From a bacterium (lineage in GTDB: Bacteria; UBA10199; DSSB01), in NCBI GenBank assembly GCA_030426445.1, contig JAUHYS010000021.1:1-15284 (forward strand): a stretch of 15,284 bases of DNA, given 5' to 3'. Positions 7,491 to 15,089 of the stretch are shown here, in pieces. A model generated the notes under the pieces. It saw only the letters and a program-made list of their open reading frames with translations. It searched no databases and was not told where the DNA came from. Position 1 is the first letter of the stretch, and each line of letters opens with the position of its first letter. The translations under genes were made by a program, and so were the position numbers.

Positions 7491-7963
7491 GTTTTACCTT
7501 TAACGACGAAAACAAAAAAAAGTTCGATGCAATTCTTGCTCGTTATCCCGAGAAGCAAGCGGCGATGTTGCCGGCGCTTTGGTTGGCACAGGAGCAGAAC
7601 GAATGGATTTCTCCAGAGGCCATGGAATATGTTGCCAGCTTATTAGGTTTAACTCCCGCAAAAGTATACGAAGTGGCGTCGTTTTATACCATGTTTAACC
7701 TCGAGCCGATCGGTAAATACCATTTTCAAGTTTGTCGGACTTTGTCCTGTCAGCTCTGTGGTTCAGAGGACATTACAAAATATTTAAAGGAAAAATTGGG
7801 CATCCAAAAATTGGGAGACAAGAGCCAAGATGGGCGTTTTACTCTCAGTGAGGTGGAGTGTTTAGGCTCTTGTGGAACAGCACCGATGTTACAACTTAAT
7901 GATGATTATCACGAAGACTTAACACCACAAAAATTAGATGAATTGATTGCTAGTTTAAAATAA
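7487..7963 (+). CDS. nuoE: NADH-quinone oxidoreductase subunit E (N1a cluster)
   Basis: This is the 24-kDa subunit of the NADH dehydrogenase module, with a thioredoxin-like fold holding [2Fe-2S] cluster N1a. Ligands are visible as Cys83 and Cys88 (CRTLSC) and Cys125 and Cys129 (CLGSC, followed by GTAP). The N-terminal helical part includes LWLAQEQNEWISPEAM and VYEVASFYTMF, both typical. The 158-residue length is standard. It overlaps nuoD by 4 bp (ATGA) and precedes nuoF by 5 bp, so D, E and F look translationally coupled. Confidence 0.97.
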   Translation: MSFTFNDENKKKFDAILARYPEKQAAMLPALWLAQEQNEWISPEAMEYVASLLGLTPAKVYEVASFYTMFNLEPIGKYHFQVCRTLSCQLCGSEDITKYLKEKLGIQKLGDKSQDGRFTLSEVECLGSCGTAPMLQLNDDYHEDLTPQKLDELIASLK

Positions 7964-7968
7964 GAAAA

Positions 7969-9216
7969 ATGGATACAAAAATTCTTACAAAAAACTTTGG
8001 TCTCAAGGATTCACATCTCTTAAGTGTGTATGAGTCCACCGGTGGCTACCAGAATCTCAAAAAGCTTTTTGGCATGCAGCCAGGCGATGTGATCGAAGAA
8101 GTCAAAAAGTCAGGTCTCCGTGGTCGTGGAGGCGCGGGTTTTCCGACGGGCCTAAAATGGAGTTTTGTCCCTAAAGACAGCCCTAAACCCAAATACCTAT
8201 GCGTTAACGCAGACGAAAGTGAACCCGGTACTTTTAAAGACCGCTATTTATTAGAGCTGGATCCCCATCGCCTGATTGAGGGTATGATCATTTGTTCCTA
8301 TGCGATCGATTGCCATAATGCTTATGTTTATATTCGTGGAGAATTTGTTTATCCCAAAGTTCAACTAGAAAAAGCTATCGAAGAGGCCTATCAAAAAGGT
8401 TATTTAGGTAAAAATATTTTAGGCAGTGGTTTTGATCTCGAGATTACCGTACACCGTGGTGCGGGTGCTTATATTTGTGGAGAGGAAACCGCGCTGCTTA
8501 ATTCTTTGGAAGGCAAACGCGGGCAGCCCAGGCTTAAGCCGCCATTTCCGGCAGTTGTCGGTTTATTTGCTTGTCCGACGGTGGTCAATAATGTCGAAAC
8601 CATCTCTGCGCTGCCTTATGTTTTAGAAAATGGAGCGGACGCCTACCGTCAATTTGGAACCGAGAAAAGCCCAGGTACCAAGATGTTTTCGGTGAGTGGT
8701 CATGTTAATCGTCCTGGTAATTTTGAAATTCCACTGGGCTACCCGCTCAAAAAGCTCATCATGGAAGATGCCGGTGGTATCAAAGATGGCAAGGCGCTTA
8801 AGGCAGTGATTCCTGGAGGTTCTTCGGTTCCTGTTTTAACAGCTGAGGAAGCTATGGATGTGAACCTTGATTATGAGTCTTTACAAGAAAAAGGCACGAT
8901 GTTGGGTTCGGGTGGAGTTATTGTGATGGATGAGACAACTTGTATGGTAAAAGCATTGACTAATTTAGCCCATTTTTATTCACATGAATCCTGTGGTCAA
9001 TGCAGCCCTTGTCGCGAAGGCACAGGGTGGGCGCATAAAATTTTACAGCGCATGTTGGGTGGAGAAGGTCGTGCCAATGATATCGATGAGTTAAACCGAA
9101 TCGCCGATAACATGGCAGGTAAAACGATTTGTGTTTTAGCCGATGCCTTGGCTATGCCGATTTGGAGTTATTTAAAGAAGTTTAGAAGTGAGTTTGAAGC
9201 TTTATGCCGAAGTTAA
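7969..9216 (+). CDS. nuoF: NADH-quinone oxidoreductase subunit F (NADH/FMN, N3 cluster)
   Basis: This is the 51-kDa subunit, which binds NADH and FMN and carries [4Fe-4S] cluster N3. GRGGAGFPTGLKW (52-64) is the glycine-rich nucleotide loop, NADESEPGTFKDR (80-92) contributes to the FMN pocket, and GAGAYICGEETALL (164-177) is the second signature. N3 ligands are Cys342, Cys345 and Cys348 (SCGQCSPCREG) plus Cys388 (TICVLADA). The 415-residue length is normal. The last 13 bases overlap nuoG in another frame. No feature is missing, so the protein should be an active NADH-oxidising subunit. Confidence 0.97.
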   Translation: MDTKILTKNFGLKDSHLLSVYESTGGYQNLKKLFGMQPGDVIEEVKKSGLRGRGGAGFPTGLKWSFVPKDSPKPKYLCVNADESEPGTFKDRYLLELDPHRLIEGMIICSYAIDCHNAYVYIRGEFVYPKVQLEKAIEEAYQKGYLGKNILGSGFDLEITVHRGAGAYICGEETALLNSLEGKRGQPRLKPPFPAVVGLFACPTVVNNVETISALPYVLENGADAYRQFGTEKSPGTKMFSVSGHVNRPGNFEIPLGYPLKKLIMEDAGGIKDGKALKAVIPGGSSVPVLTAEEAMDVNLDYESLQEKGTMLGSGGVIVMDETTCMVKALTNLAHFYSHESCGQCSPCREGTGWAHKILQRMLGGEGRANDIDELNRIADNMAGKTICVLADALAMPIWSYLKKFRSEFEALCRS

Positions 9217-10703
9217 CGATAGACGGAAAAGAAATTACTGTAGAAGAAGGAACCACAGTCTTTGAGGCAGCTCGCCAAATGAAAACGAGTATCCCTCATT
9301 TTTGCTACCATTCCAAACTCAGTATTGCGGGAAATTGTCGTATGTGTTTGGTAGAGATCGAAAAAATGCCCAAGCCGCAGATCTCCTGTAATACAGTTGC
9401 GCAAGAAGGCATGGTCGTGCATACACAAACCGATAATGTCAAAGCGCTACAAAAAAACGTCTTGGAGTTTATCTTAATCAATCACCCAATTGACTGTCCG
9501 GTTTGTGACCAAGCGGGTGAGTGTAAACTTCAAAAGTATTATATGAATTACTCGGTTGGTGATTCGGAGTTTAATGAAAGTAAGGTCAAAAAGCCTAAAA
9601 AGGTCGATTTAGGGCCCAATGTGATGCTTGATGATGAGCGTTGCATCTTATGCACGCGTTGTGTGCGTTTTTGTGATGAAATTTCCAAAACCGGCGAACT
9701 CTGTGTGACCAACCGCGGTGATCGCTCCACTTTAAGAACCTTTCCCGGAAAAAAACTCGACAATAAGTACTCACTGAATACCGTGGATATTTGTCCTGTC
9801 GGTGCTTTAACCAGCAAGCCTTTTCGTTTTCAACAACGCGTTTGGTTTTTAAAAAGTGCACCCTCCATCTGTACGGGTTGTGCGACGGGCTGTAATATCG
9901 AAATAAATCATAATGATGGTAAAGTCTTTCGCTATCAAACCCGAAAAAACGAAGCGGTGAATGAATGTTGGACTTGTGACGAAGGCCGTTTGTCCTATAC
10001 CTTTATTAATGAATCCCGTTTGATTCGACCCTTATTAAAGACAGCAAATGGTTTAGAAGAAGTTACTAAAACGCAAGCCCTAGCAGCGGCTACCGAGGCA
10101 CTTCAAAAATGCTCTGCTGAACAAATAGTTTTTCTGGGAAGTGCCTACGAGTCGAACGAAAATAATGCCGCACTTAAAAAATTAGCTAATAACTTGGGTG
10201 TGACAGCCTTGCAATATGCTTTTCATGAAGTCGAAAACCCCAGTTCAGATGATTTTCTGATTAAGGCCGATAAAAACCCCAATCGAGCGGGAGTGTCCAA
10301 TCTAGGTTTTGCGGAATTTTCCGGTGAACTAACAGGTAAAACGGTTCTTGCCATGGAAAGAATCAGCGCTTCCCAGATCGAAAAAATCCGTAGCCAAAAA
10401 CCTAAGTATTTAATTTTACTCAGCAGCCATCAAAGCCCTGCTTGCGAGTTGGCAGATGTGGTTTTGCCTGTTTGCACTTTTGCGGAACAAAAAGGTAGCT
10501 TTATTAATTTTCAAGAACGCATTCAAAAATTTGAAGTTGCTTTGGCACCCAAAGGACAGATGCAGACAGCTTGGCAGTTTTTACAAGAGATAGCTCAAAG
10601 TTTGGGGCATGCGTGGGCTATCACTAGCCCAGAGCCCCTCCTAAAAGAATTTTTTAATCTGACTTATGAGGAAATTGGAGAGCAAGGCAAACTTTTAGAG
10701 TAG
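9204..10703 (+). CDS. nuoG: NADH-quinone oxidoreductase subunit G, compact form with N7 motif
   Basis: NuoG is the iron-sulfur wire of the peripheral arm. The [2Fe-2S] N1b ligands are Cys34, 45, 48 and 62. N5 has the His-Cys3 set His94, Cys98, 101 and 107. N4 has Cys147, 150, 153 and 197. A further C-x2-C-x3-C-x27-C set (Cys223, 226, 230, 258) matches the off-pathway N7 cluster found in only some bacteria. The molybdopterin-type domain after residue 260 is only about 240 residues, so the whole protein (499) is much shorter than the usual 650-900, yet it ends in the family stretch ADVVLPVCTFAEQKGSFIN. The frame is intact, so this is a compact variant rather than a broken gene. It overlaps nuoF by 13 bp and ends 3 bp before nuoH. 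Confidence 0.95.
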   Translation: MPKLTIDGKEITVEEGTTVFEAARQMKTSIPHFCYHSKLSIAGNCRMCLVEIEKMPKPQISCNTVAQEGMVVHTQTDNVKALQKNVLEFILINHPIDCPVCDQAGECKLQKYYMNYSVGDSEFNESKVKKPKKVDLGPNVMLDDERCILCTRCVRFCDEISKTGELCVTNRGDRSTLRTFPGKKLDNKYSLNTVDICPVGALTSKPFRFQQRVWFLKSAPSICTGCATGCNIEINHNDGKVFRYQTRKNEAVNECWTCDEGRLSYTFINESRLIRPLLKTANGLEEVTKTQALAAATEALQKCSAEQIVFLGSAYESNENNAALKKLANNLGVTALQYAFHEVENPSSDDFLIKADKNPNRAGVSNLGFAEFSGELTGKTVLAMERISASQIEKIRSQKPKYLILLSSHQSPACELADVVLPVCTFAEQKGSFINFQERIQKFEVALAPKGQMQTAWQFLQEIAQSLGHAWAITSPEPLLKEFFNLTYEEIGEQGKLLE

Positions 10704-10706
10704 ATT

Positions 10707-11954
10707 ATGCTGACCATGTCACTAAAAATTATTATTCCTTTTGTTTTGATCCTACAGATCCTGCCGATCTTTATCTGGATGGAGCGTAAAGGTGCGTCCT
10801 ATATTCAGGATAGAAGGGGGCCCAATCGTGCTAATATCTTTGGAATTCGTTTGGGCGGCTTGGTGCATACTTTACCGGATGTGATTAAGCTGATCTTTAA
10901 AGAAGACATTATTCCAACACGTGCCAATCGATTTATTTATACTATTGCACCTTTTATTTCCATGGCTGTGGCTTGTATGACTTTTGCCGTGATTCCTTGG
11001 GCGGCACCTCTTGCGCTTGAAAAAGGGTCCTTTGCTTTACAAGCTTTAGAAATGAATGTGGGAATTTTGTACATCTTTGCGATTGCCTCCATCGGAGTTT
11101 ACGGAGTGATGCTGGCTGGTTGGGGAAGTAATAATAAATATTCTCTTTTAGGTGGTTTGCGAGCTTCCTCTCAAATGATTAGCTATGAGTTGACCTTAAG
11201 TTTGTCGATCGTCGGTGTTTTAATTTTATCAGGTAGCTTAGAGCTAGGTGCGATTGTAGAAAGCCAAAGTTCTAATCTATTTTCCTGGAATTTTATCCGT
11301 CAGCCTTTGGGCTGTTTGCTATTTATAGTTGCTGCAGTAGCTGAAACCAATCGAACGCCTTTTGATCTGCCCGAAGCCGAAGCCGAACTGGTTGCAGGTT
11401 ACCATACCGAATACAGTTCACTTAAATTTGCTCTCTTTTATATGGCCGAATACGTCAATATGATTGTCGCATCAGCATTGATGGCTACTTTATTTTTTGG
11501 TGGTTGGCAGGTTCCTTTTTTAACGACAGATTTACTTCGCGAACATGCCGGTATCATCATCCATTACTCGCTTTTAGGCATGGGAGCCATGGCTTTATTG
11601 GGATCCATTCCTTTATTTTTATATAAATCGCGGGTTCACTATGGAGATGCTCGTGATACCGAAACCAAAAAATTAAGTGTGATTTTGTTCATAGTTGGAA
11701 TTGCTTTACTTGCTTGGAGGGCTGCTTCAGGTGAATTGTTTTTTGAGGGATTAGCTGCACAAATTGCCGCAGCTGCTTTGCAAGTCGGAATTTTTATTGG
11801 AAAGATTTTATTTTTTTGTTGGTTTTTTGTTTGGGTGCGTTGGACCTTGCCCCGTTTTCGTTATGACCAATTGATGCAATTGGGTTGGAAAGCGATGTTG
11901 CCTTTAGCTTTACTTAATTTATTTGTGACCGCAGGGGTTTATTTACTATTATGA
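10707..11954 (+). CDS. nuoH: NADH-quinone oxidoreductase subunit H, enlarged
   Basis: This membrane subunit forms the heel of complex I and most of the quinone tunnel. WMERKGASYIQDRRGPNRAN (24-43), the acidic loop AETNRTPFDLPEAEAELVAG (212-231) with YHTEYS after it, and the C-terminal WVRWTLPRFRYDQLMQLGWK are all diagnostic. The 415 residues exceed the usual 320-350. The excess lies between GGWQVPF (265-271) and WVRWTLP (from 376), where about 105 residues replace the usual 30 or so. They include roughly two additional hydrophobic segments around a charged loop, HYGDARDTETKK. The start is taken as ATG 10707; a second ATG at 10716 is equally possible. nuoH overlaps nuoJ by ATGA, leaving no room for nuoI. 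Confidence 0.95.
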   Translation: MLTMSLKIIIPFVLILQILPIFIWMERKGASYIQDRRGPNRANIFGIRLGGLVHTLPDVIKLIFKEDIIPTRANRFIYTIAPFISMAVACMTFAVIPWAAPLALEKGSFALQALEMNVGILYIFAIASIGVYGVMLAGWGSNNKYSLLGGLRASSQMISYELTLSLSIVGVLILSGSLELGAIVESQSSNLFSWNFIRQPLGCLLFIVAAVAETNRTPFDLPEAEAELVAGYHTEYSSLKFALFYMAEYVNMIVASALMATLFFGGWQVPFLTTDLLREHAGIIIHYSLLGMGAMALLGSIPLFLYKSRVHYGDARDTETKKLSVILFIVGIALLAWRAASGELFFEGLAAQIAAAALQVGIFIGKILFFCWFFVWVRWTLPRFRYDQLMQLGWKAMLPLALLNLFVTAGVYLLL

Positions 11955-12448
11955 CCATACTTTTTTACATATTAGCGGGTCTTGCCTTAATTTCTGCGAT
12001 CGCTGTGATTAGTTTTCGCCAGCCGGTTTACTCGGCTTTATCTTTGGTAGTAACCTTATTTTCTTTAGCAGGTCTTTACCTAACTCTGCATGCAGAGTTT
12101 TTAGCCATCATCCAGATTTTAACTTATGCTGGTGCTATATTGATTCTCTTTGTTTTTATTATCATGCTGCTTAATTTAAATGACGATGAACTTAAAGAGC
12201 AAACCCCAGCTCTTTGGCGACGCATTGTTTTAGCCTTATTAGGCGGGTTTACTTTTGCAGGTCTGTGGTGGGGTGTTAGTAAGTTTGAAGGAGACGTGAA
12301 AAATTTACCTCAAGGTTTTGGTAGTATTATAAATTCAGGAAAGCTTTTATTTACTGAATATGTGTTAGCTTTTGAAATCGCTGGAATCCTTTTAACGGTT
12401 GCTTTGATTGGAGCATTGGTATTAGCCAAACGGCGTTTAAAAATATAA
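11951..12448 (+). CDS. nuoJ: NADH-quinone oxidoreductase subunit J
   Basis: This small membrane subunit has a third helix that changes conformation during coupling in the family. The start MTILFYILAGLALISA, RQPVYSALSLV (24-34), and the glycine-containing helix HAEFLAIIQILTYAGAILILFVF (47-69) with MLLNLNDDE after it are typical. The 165-residue length is normal, and five membrane segments can be counted. The start codon overlaps the nuoH stop in an ATGA, showing direct H-J linkage. nuoK follows after a short gap. Confidence 0.96.
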   Translation: MTILFYILAGLALISAIAVISFRQPVYSALSLVVTLFSLAGLYLTLHAEFLAIIQILTYAGAILILFVFIIMLLNLNDDELKEQTPALWRRIVLALLGGFTFAGLWWGVSKFEGDVKNLPQGFGSIINSGKLLFTEYVLAFEIAGILLTVALIGALVLAKRRLKI

Positions 12449-12473
12449 AAACTTTGTTTTGCAGGAATTAAAA

Positions 12474-12785
12474 TTGAGTTTAGCCCATTATTTAACATTA
12501 GCGATTGCATTATTTACTATCGGTTTGATCGGTGTGGTTTTGCGCCGAAATCTGCTGGTTGCCTTTATGTCGATTGAACTTATGCTGAATGGAGTTAATT
12601 TATCCTTTATCGCCTTTTCGCGTTACTTAGGAGATATGCAGGGACAGATGGCGGCTTTTTTTATTGTGATATTAGCTGCAGCCGAAGCCGCAGTAGGTTT
12701 AGCTATCATTGTTTTATTGTTTAGACGTCAGGGTTCTGTTCAGTCTAATTTATTTCAGAATTTAAAGGATAGAATAGAAGTTTAA
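12474..12785 (+). CDS. nuoK: NADH-quinone oxidoreductase subunit K
   Basis: This membrane subunit, related to MrpC antiporter subunits, links the coupling helices. I prefer the TTG at 12474 over the in-frame TTG at 12459. AGGA (12463-12466) sits about 7 bases upstream, and the resulting MSLAHYLTLA begins as NuoK proteins do (X-Leu-X-His-Tyr-Leu). This gives 103 residues, the normal size, and places the two membrane glutamates at 35 (SIELMLNGVNL) and 71 (AAAEAAVGLAI), next to the family positions 36 and 72. There are three helices. The stop lies 5 bp before a 48-residue membrane ORF. Confidence 0.93.
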   Translation: MSLAHYLTLAIALFTIGLIGVVLRRNLLVAFMSIELMLNGVNLSFIAFSRYLGDMQGQMAAFFIVILAAAEAAVGLAIIVLLFRRQGSVQSNLFQNLKDRIEV

Positions 12786-12790
12786 TACTT

Positions 12791-12937
12791 ATGGCAGCCG
12801 GTATTTTTGAAATTTTAATTCCCTTATTGATTTGTGGAGGAGGAATTTTAGTTCTTCTTACTGTAGGTATTGTGATTACGATTATTGTCATGAGAAAGAA
12901 AAAAGCAAACCAACCTGAGAATTTTCAACAAGTATAA
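12791..12937 (+). CDS. 48-residue single-pass membrane peptide, unrecognised
   Basis: A short ORF starts 5 bp after nuoK. It encodes one hydrophobic helix (about residues 8-33, with a Gly-Gly-Gly patch at 16-18) followed by a basic MRKKK (34-38) and a polar tail, a topology with the C-terminus in the cytoplasm. No Shine-Dalgarno is visible, so coupling to nuoK would be required. After the TAA, the same frame stays open for 21 more charged codons to a second TAA at 13001-13003. No known subunit of complex I matches. It could be a small accessory or assembly peptide, or a remnant. The membrane-helix composition and tight spacing favour a real gene. Confidence 0.5.
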   Translation: MAAGIFEILIPLLICGGGILVLLTVGIVITIIVMRKKKANQPENFQQV

Positions 12938-13003
12938 GAGCAAAACGAAAATAAAAATCAGGGTGAAAAAGTAATCACTAAAGACAAAGAAATAAAAAGC
13001 TAA
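12938..13003 (+). other. In-frame charged extension after the stop of the small ORF
   Basis: Directly after the TAA of the 48-residue ORF, 21 sense codons continue in frame (EQNENKNQGEKVITKDKEIK and a final Ser) to another TAA. The composition is a Lys/Glu/Asn-rich tail, which continues naturally from the preceding polar residues. This suggests a recent nonsense mutation in a 70-codon gene, or readthrough. AT-rich intergenic DNA read by chance can look similar. Confidence 0.35.
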
Positions 13004-13032
13004 ACTCAGTTTTTAAAAAAAACAGTTGAGTT
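13004..13032. repeat. Small bulged hairpin after the short ORF
   Basis: AACTCA with GTTTTT pairs with AAAAAC and TGAGTT across a 3-base bulge, giving two 6-bp stem blocks around a short A-rich loop. No U-run follows on the plus strand, so it is not a good intrinsic terminator in the direction of nuoL. It may be a weak mRNA stabiliser, or a consequence of AT-rich sequence. Confidence 0.35.
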
Positions 13033-13045
13033 AACCTTAATATTA

Positions 13046-13110
13046 AAGAGTGTTCAAAAAGGTGAGATACGCGGCGGAGAAAAAGTAGATTGCCACTTTT
13101 CAACACTCTT
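13046..13110. repeat. 65-bp inverted repeat upstream of nuoL
   Basis: AAGAGTGTT (13046-13054) is the exact complement of AACACTCTT (13102-13110). After one mismatch the stem extends through AAAA/TTTT, with a few further pairs (GTG/CAC). The interior contains a GC-rich patch, GCGGCGG (13071-13077), that stands out in AT-rich surroundings. It lies 14 bp before the nuoL start, so the folded mRNA would abut the nuoL initiation region. No terminator-type T-run follows. It could be a small mobile palindromic element or a translational control hairpin. Confidence 0.6.
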
Positions 13111-13124
13111 AGAAGATAATTTTT

Positions 13125-15080
13125 ATGACACTTGCTTGGATCATTTTACTTCCTCTCCTAGGAGCCATCATCAATGGCTACCATGCGATGAGCTGTACCT
13201 TGCGTAAACAGAAAGTTATCACTGGCATGGTCAACTTTGTCGGGGTGGGTTTGCCTTTCATTGCTTTTTTGATCGCTCTTTCTCAAGGAATTCCTTTTAT
13301 CCTTGGGGCTGAAGAACCCCTGCGTGAAACTCTTTTTTCTTGGATTACCGTCGGAAATCTTCACATCGAAGCTGGTCTTTGCTTAGATCGCCTTTCTACC
13401 TTAATGATTTTGATTATCACGGGAGTGGGTACTCTTATTCATCTTTATTCTATTGGCTACATGAAATGCGACCCGGGTTACGCAAAATACTTTGCCTACC
13501 TTAATTTATTTTTGACTTCGATGCTTATTCTTGTTTTGGCAGACAATCTCGTTTTGATGTTTTTAGGTTGGGAAGGCGTGGGCCTTTGTTCTTATTTACT
13601 GATTGGTTTTTGGTTCGAAGACAAGGCCAAGGCCCAAGCTGGTAAAAAGGCTTTTATCGTCAACCGTATTGGGGATGTAGGTTTTCTCTTAGCCATTTTT
13701 GGGTTGGGAGTTTTATTATTGCCTGGGATTAGTGAAGGAGCTTCCATATTTAATTTTGAGTATATTGAAAGCAAAATGAGCCTCATCGCTCCTTCAACCA
13801 TTTTTTGGATGAGTTCTCCTATCATTCTAACTCTTCTGCTATTTGTGGGAGCGACAGGAAAATCAGCACAAATCCCTCTCTATGTTTGGTTGCCAGACGC
13901 CATGGCTGGGCCAACACCGGTTTCGGCTCTCATTCATGCAGCGACTATGGTGACAGCAGGCGTGTATATGATTGCGCGTTTGGATTTTCTCTTTGATGCA
14001 GCGCCTGCAACGCTAAATGTCATTGCCATTATTGGTGCTAGCACTGCACTTTTTGCCTCTTTGATCGCCATTGTTCAAAACGATATTAAAAAAGTCTTGG
14101 CTTATTCAACCGTTAGCCAATTAGGATATATGTTTTTGGCCATGGGAGTGGGAGCCTATGCCTATGGTGTTTTTCATTTGATGACCCATGCTTTTTTTAA
14201 AGCCTGTTTGTTTTTAGGATCGGGTTCGGTGATTCATGCCATGAGTGGGGAACAAGACATCCGTAAAATGGGTGGCCTAAAAAAAGCTCTTCCTATTACC
14301 TCCATGACTTTTTTAATAGCCACTATTACCATTGCGGGTTTGCCGCCTTTTGCTGCTTTCTTTTCAAAAGATCATATTCTATGGAAAACTTATTCTCACG
14401 GCCATACCGTGCTTTGGGTCATGGGTCTATTAGCGGCTTTTGGAACAGCTTTTTATATGTTTCGGCTTTATTTTTTGACTTTTACCGGAAAGAGCCGAGT
14501 TTCCGAAGAAGCCAAAGCTCATTTGCATGAGTCTCCTTTTAATATGACCTTTGCTTTGGTGGTTTTAGCTGTGCTTTCTGCTGTTGCTGGATTTTTAGGT
14601 CTGCCCGAAGTCTTAGGAGGTCATGACTGGATTAAGCATTGGCTCAATTTAGGAGCTGGATCAGCCAAGGCTCATAGCGCGCATGATCATGCTATGGAAC
14701 TGATACTTATGGGTGTTTCGGTAGCAGTAGCTGCTTGCGCTATCCTTTTGGCGTTTTTACTTTATCGTAATGGCTTAGAAGGCCCTGAGCGGAGAGCACG
14801 GGCTATGCAGCCCATTCATAATTTGCTCACTAATAAATTTTATGTCGATGAAATTTATGACGCTATTATTGTTAGGCCGATCCGCTCTCTCAGTCAGTCC
14901 GTTTTTTTTCGTGTGGTGGACCAGAAACTGATTAATGAAGTTTTCGTTAACGGATCAGGAAAGGTTCTATCCTGGTTAGGAAGCTGTGTGAGTCGCATCC
15001 AAAATGGTTTTGTCAATCGTTATGCGTTTTATTTTTTACTCGCAGTTTCGGTTTTTTTGGGAATTTGGGTGATTAATTAG
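13125..15080 (+). CDS. nuoL: NADH-quinone oxidoreductase subunit L
   Basis: This is the distal antiporter-like subunit, with the long lateral helix that runs along the membrane arm. The 651-residue length fits. Diagnostic stretches are LCLDRLSTLM, SIGYMKCDPGYAKYFAYLNLF, FLGWEGVGLCSYLLIGFW, the channel-lysine block GKSAQIPLYVWLPDAMAGPTP (Lys246), HAATMVTAGVYMIAR, NDIKKVLAYSTVSQLGYM and LPPFAAFFSKDHIL. The C-terminal part ends with the expected NKFYVDEIYDAIIVRPI and a last membrane helix. The ATG at 13125 follows a 187-bp gap after the small ORF and has only a weak Shine-Dalgarno (AGAAG). It is followed after 9 bp by a second nuoM. Confidence 0.97.
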   Translation: MTLAWIILLPLLGAIINGYHAMSCTLRKQKVITGMVNFVGVGLPFIAFLIALSQGIPFILGAEEPLRETLFSWITVGNLHIEAGLCLDRLSTLMILIITGVGTLIHLYSIGYMKCDPGYAKYFAYLNLFLTSMLILVLADNLVLMFLGWEGVGLCSYLLIGFWFEDKAKAQAGKKAFIVNRIGDVGFLLAIFGLGVLLLPGISEGASIFNFEYIESKMSLIAPSTIFWMSSPIILTLLLFVGATGKSAQIPLYVWLPDAMAGPTPVSALIHAATMVTAGVYMIARLDFLFDAAPATLNVIAIIGASTALFASLIAIVQNDIKKVLAYSTVSQLGYMFLAMGVGAYAYGVFHLMTHAFFKACLFLGSGSVIHAMSGEQDIRKMGGLKKALPITSMTFLIATITIAGLPPFAAFFSKDHILWKTYSHGHTVLWVMGLLAAFGTAFYMFRLYFLTFTGKSRVSEEAKAHLHESPFNMTFALVVLAVLSAVAGFLGLPEVLGGHDWIKHWLNLGAGSAKAHSAHDHAMELILMGVSVAVAACAILLAFLLYRNGLEGPERRARAMQPIHNLLTNKFYVDEIYDAIIVRPIRSLSQSVFFRVVDQKLINEVFVNGSGKVLSWLGSCVSRIQNGFVNRYAFYFLLAVSVFLGIWVIN

Positions 15081-15089
15081 AGGTCGTTT

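Noticed and set aside
9548..9861. Minus-strand open frames inside nuoG and other nuo genes.
   Set aside because: They lie antisense to strongly conserved coding regions, lack family features, and have no start context; they are shadows of the real genes.
9204..10703. nuoG as a frameshifted or truncated pseudogene because of its short length.
   Set aside because: The frame is intact, all cluster ligands are present, the C-terminal family stretch is there, and it abuts nuoH properly.
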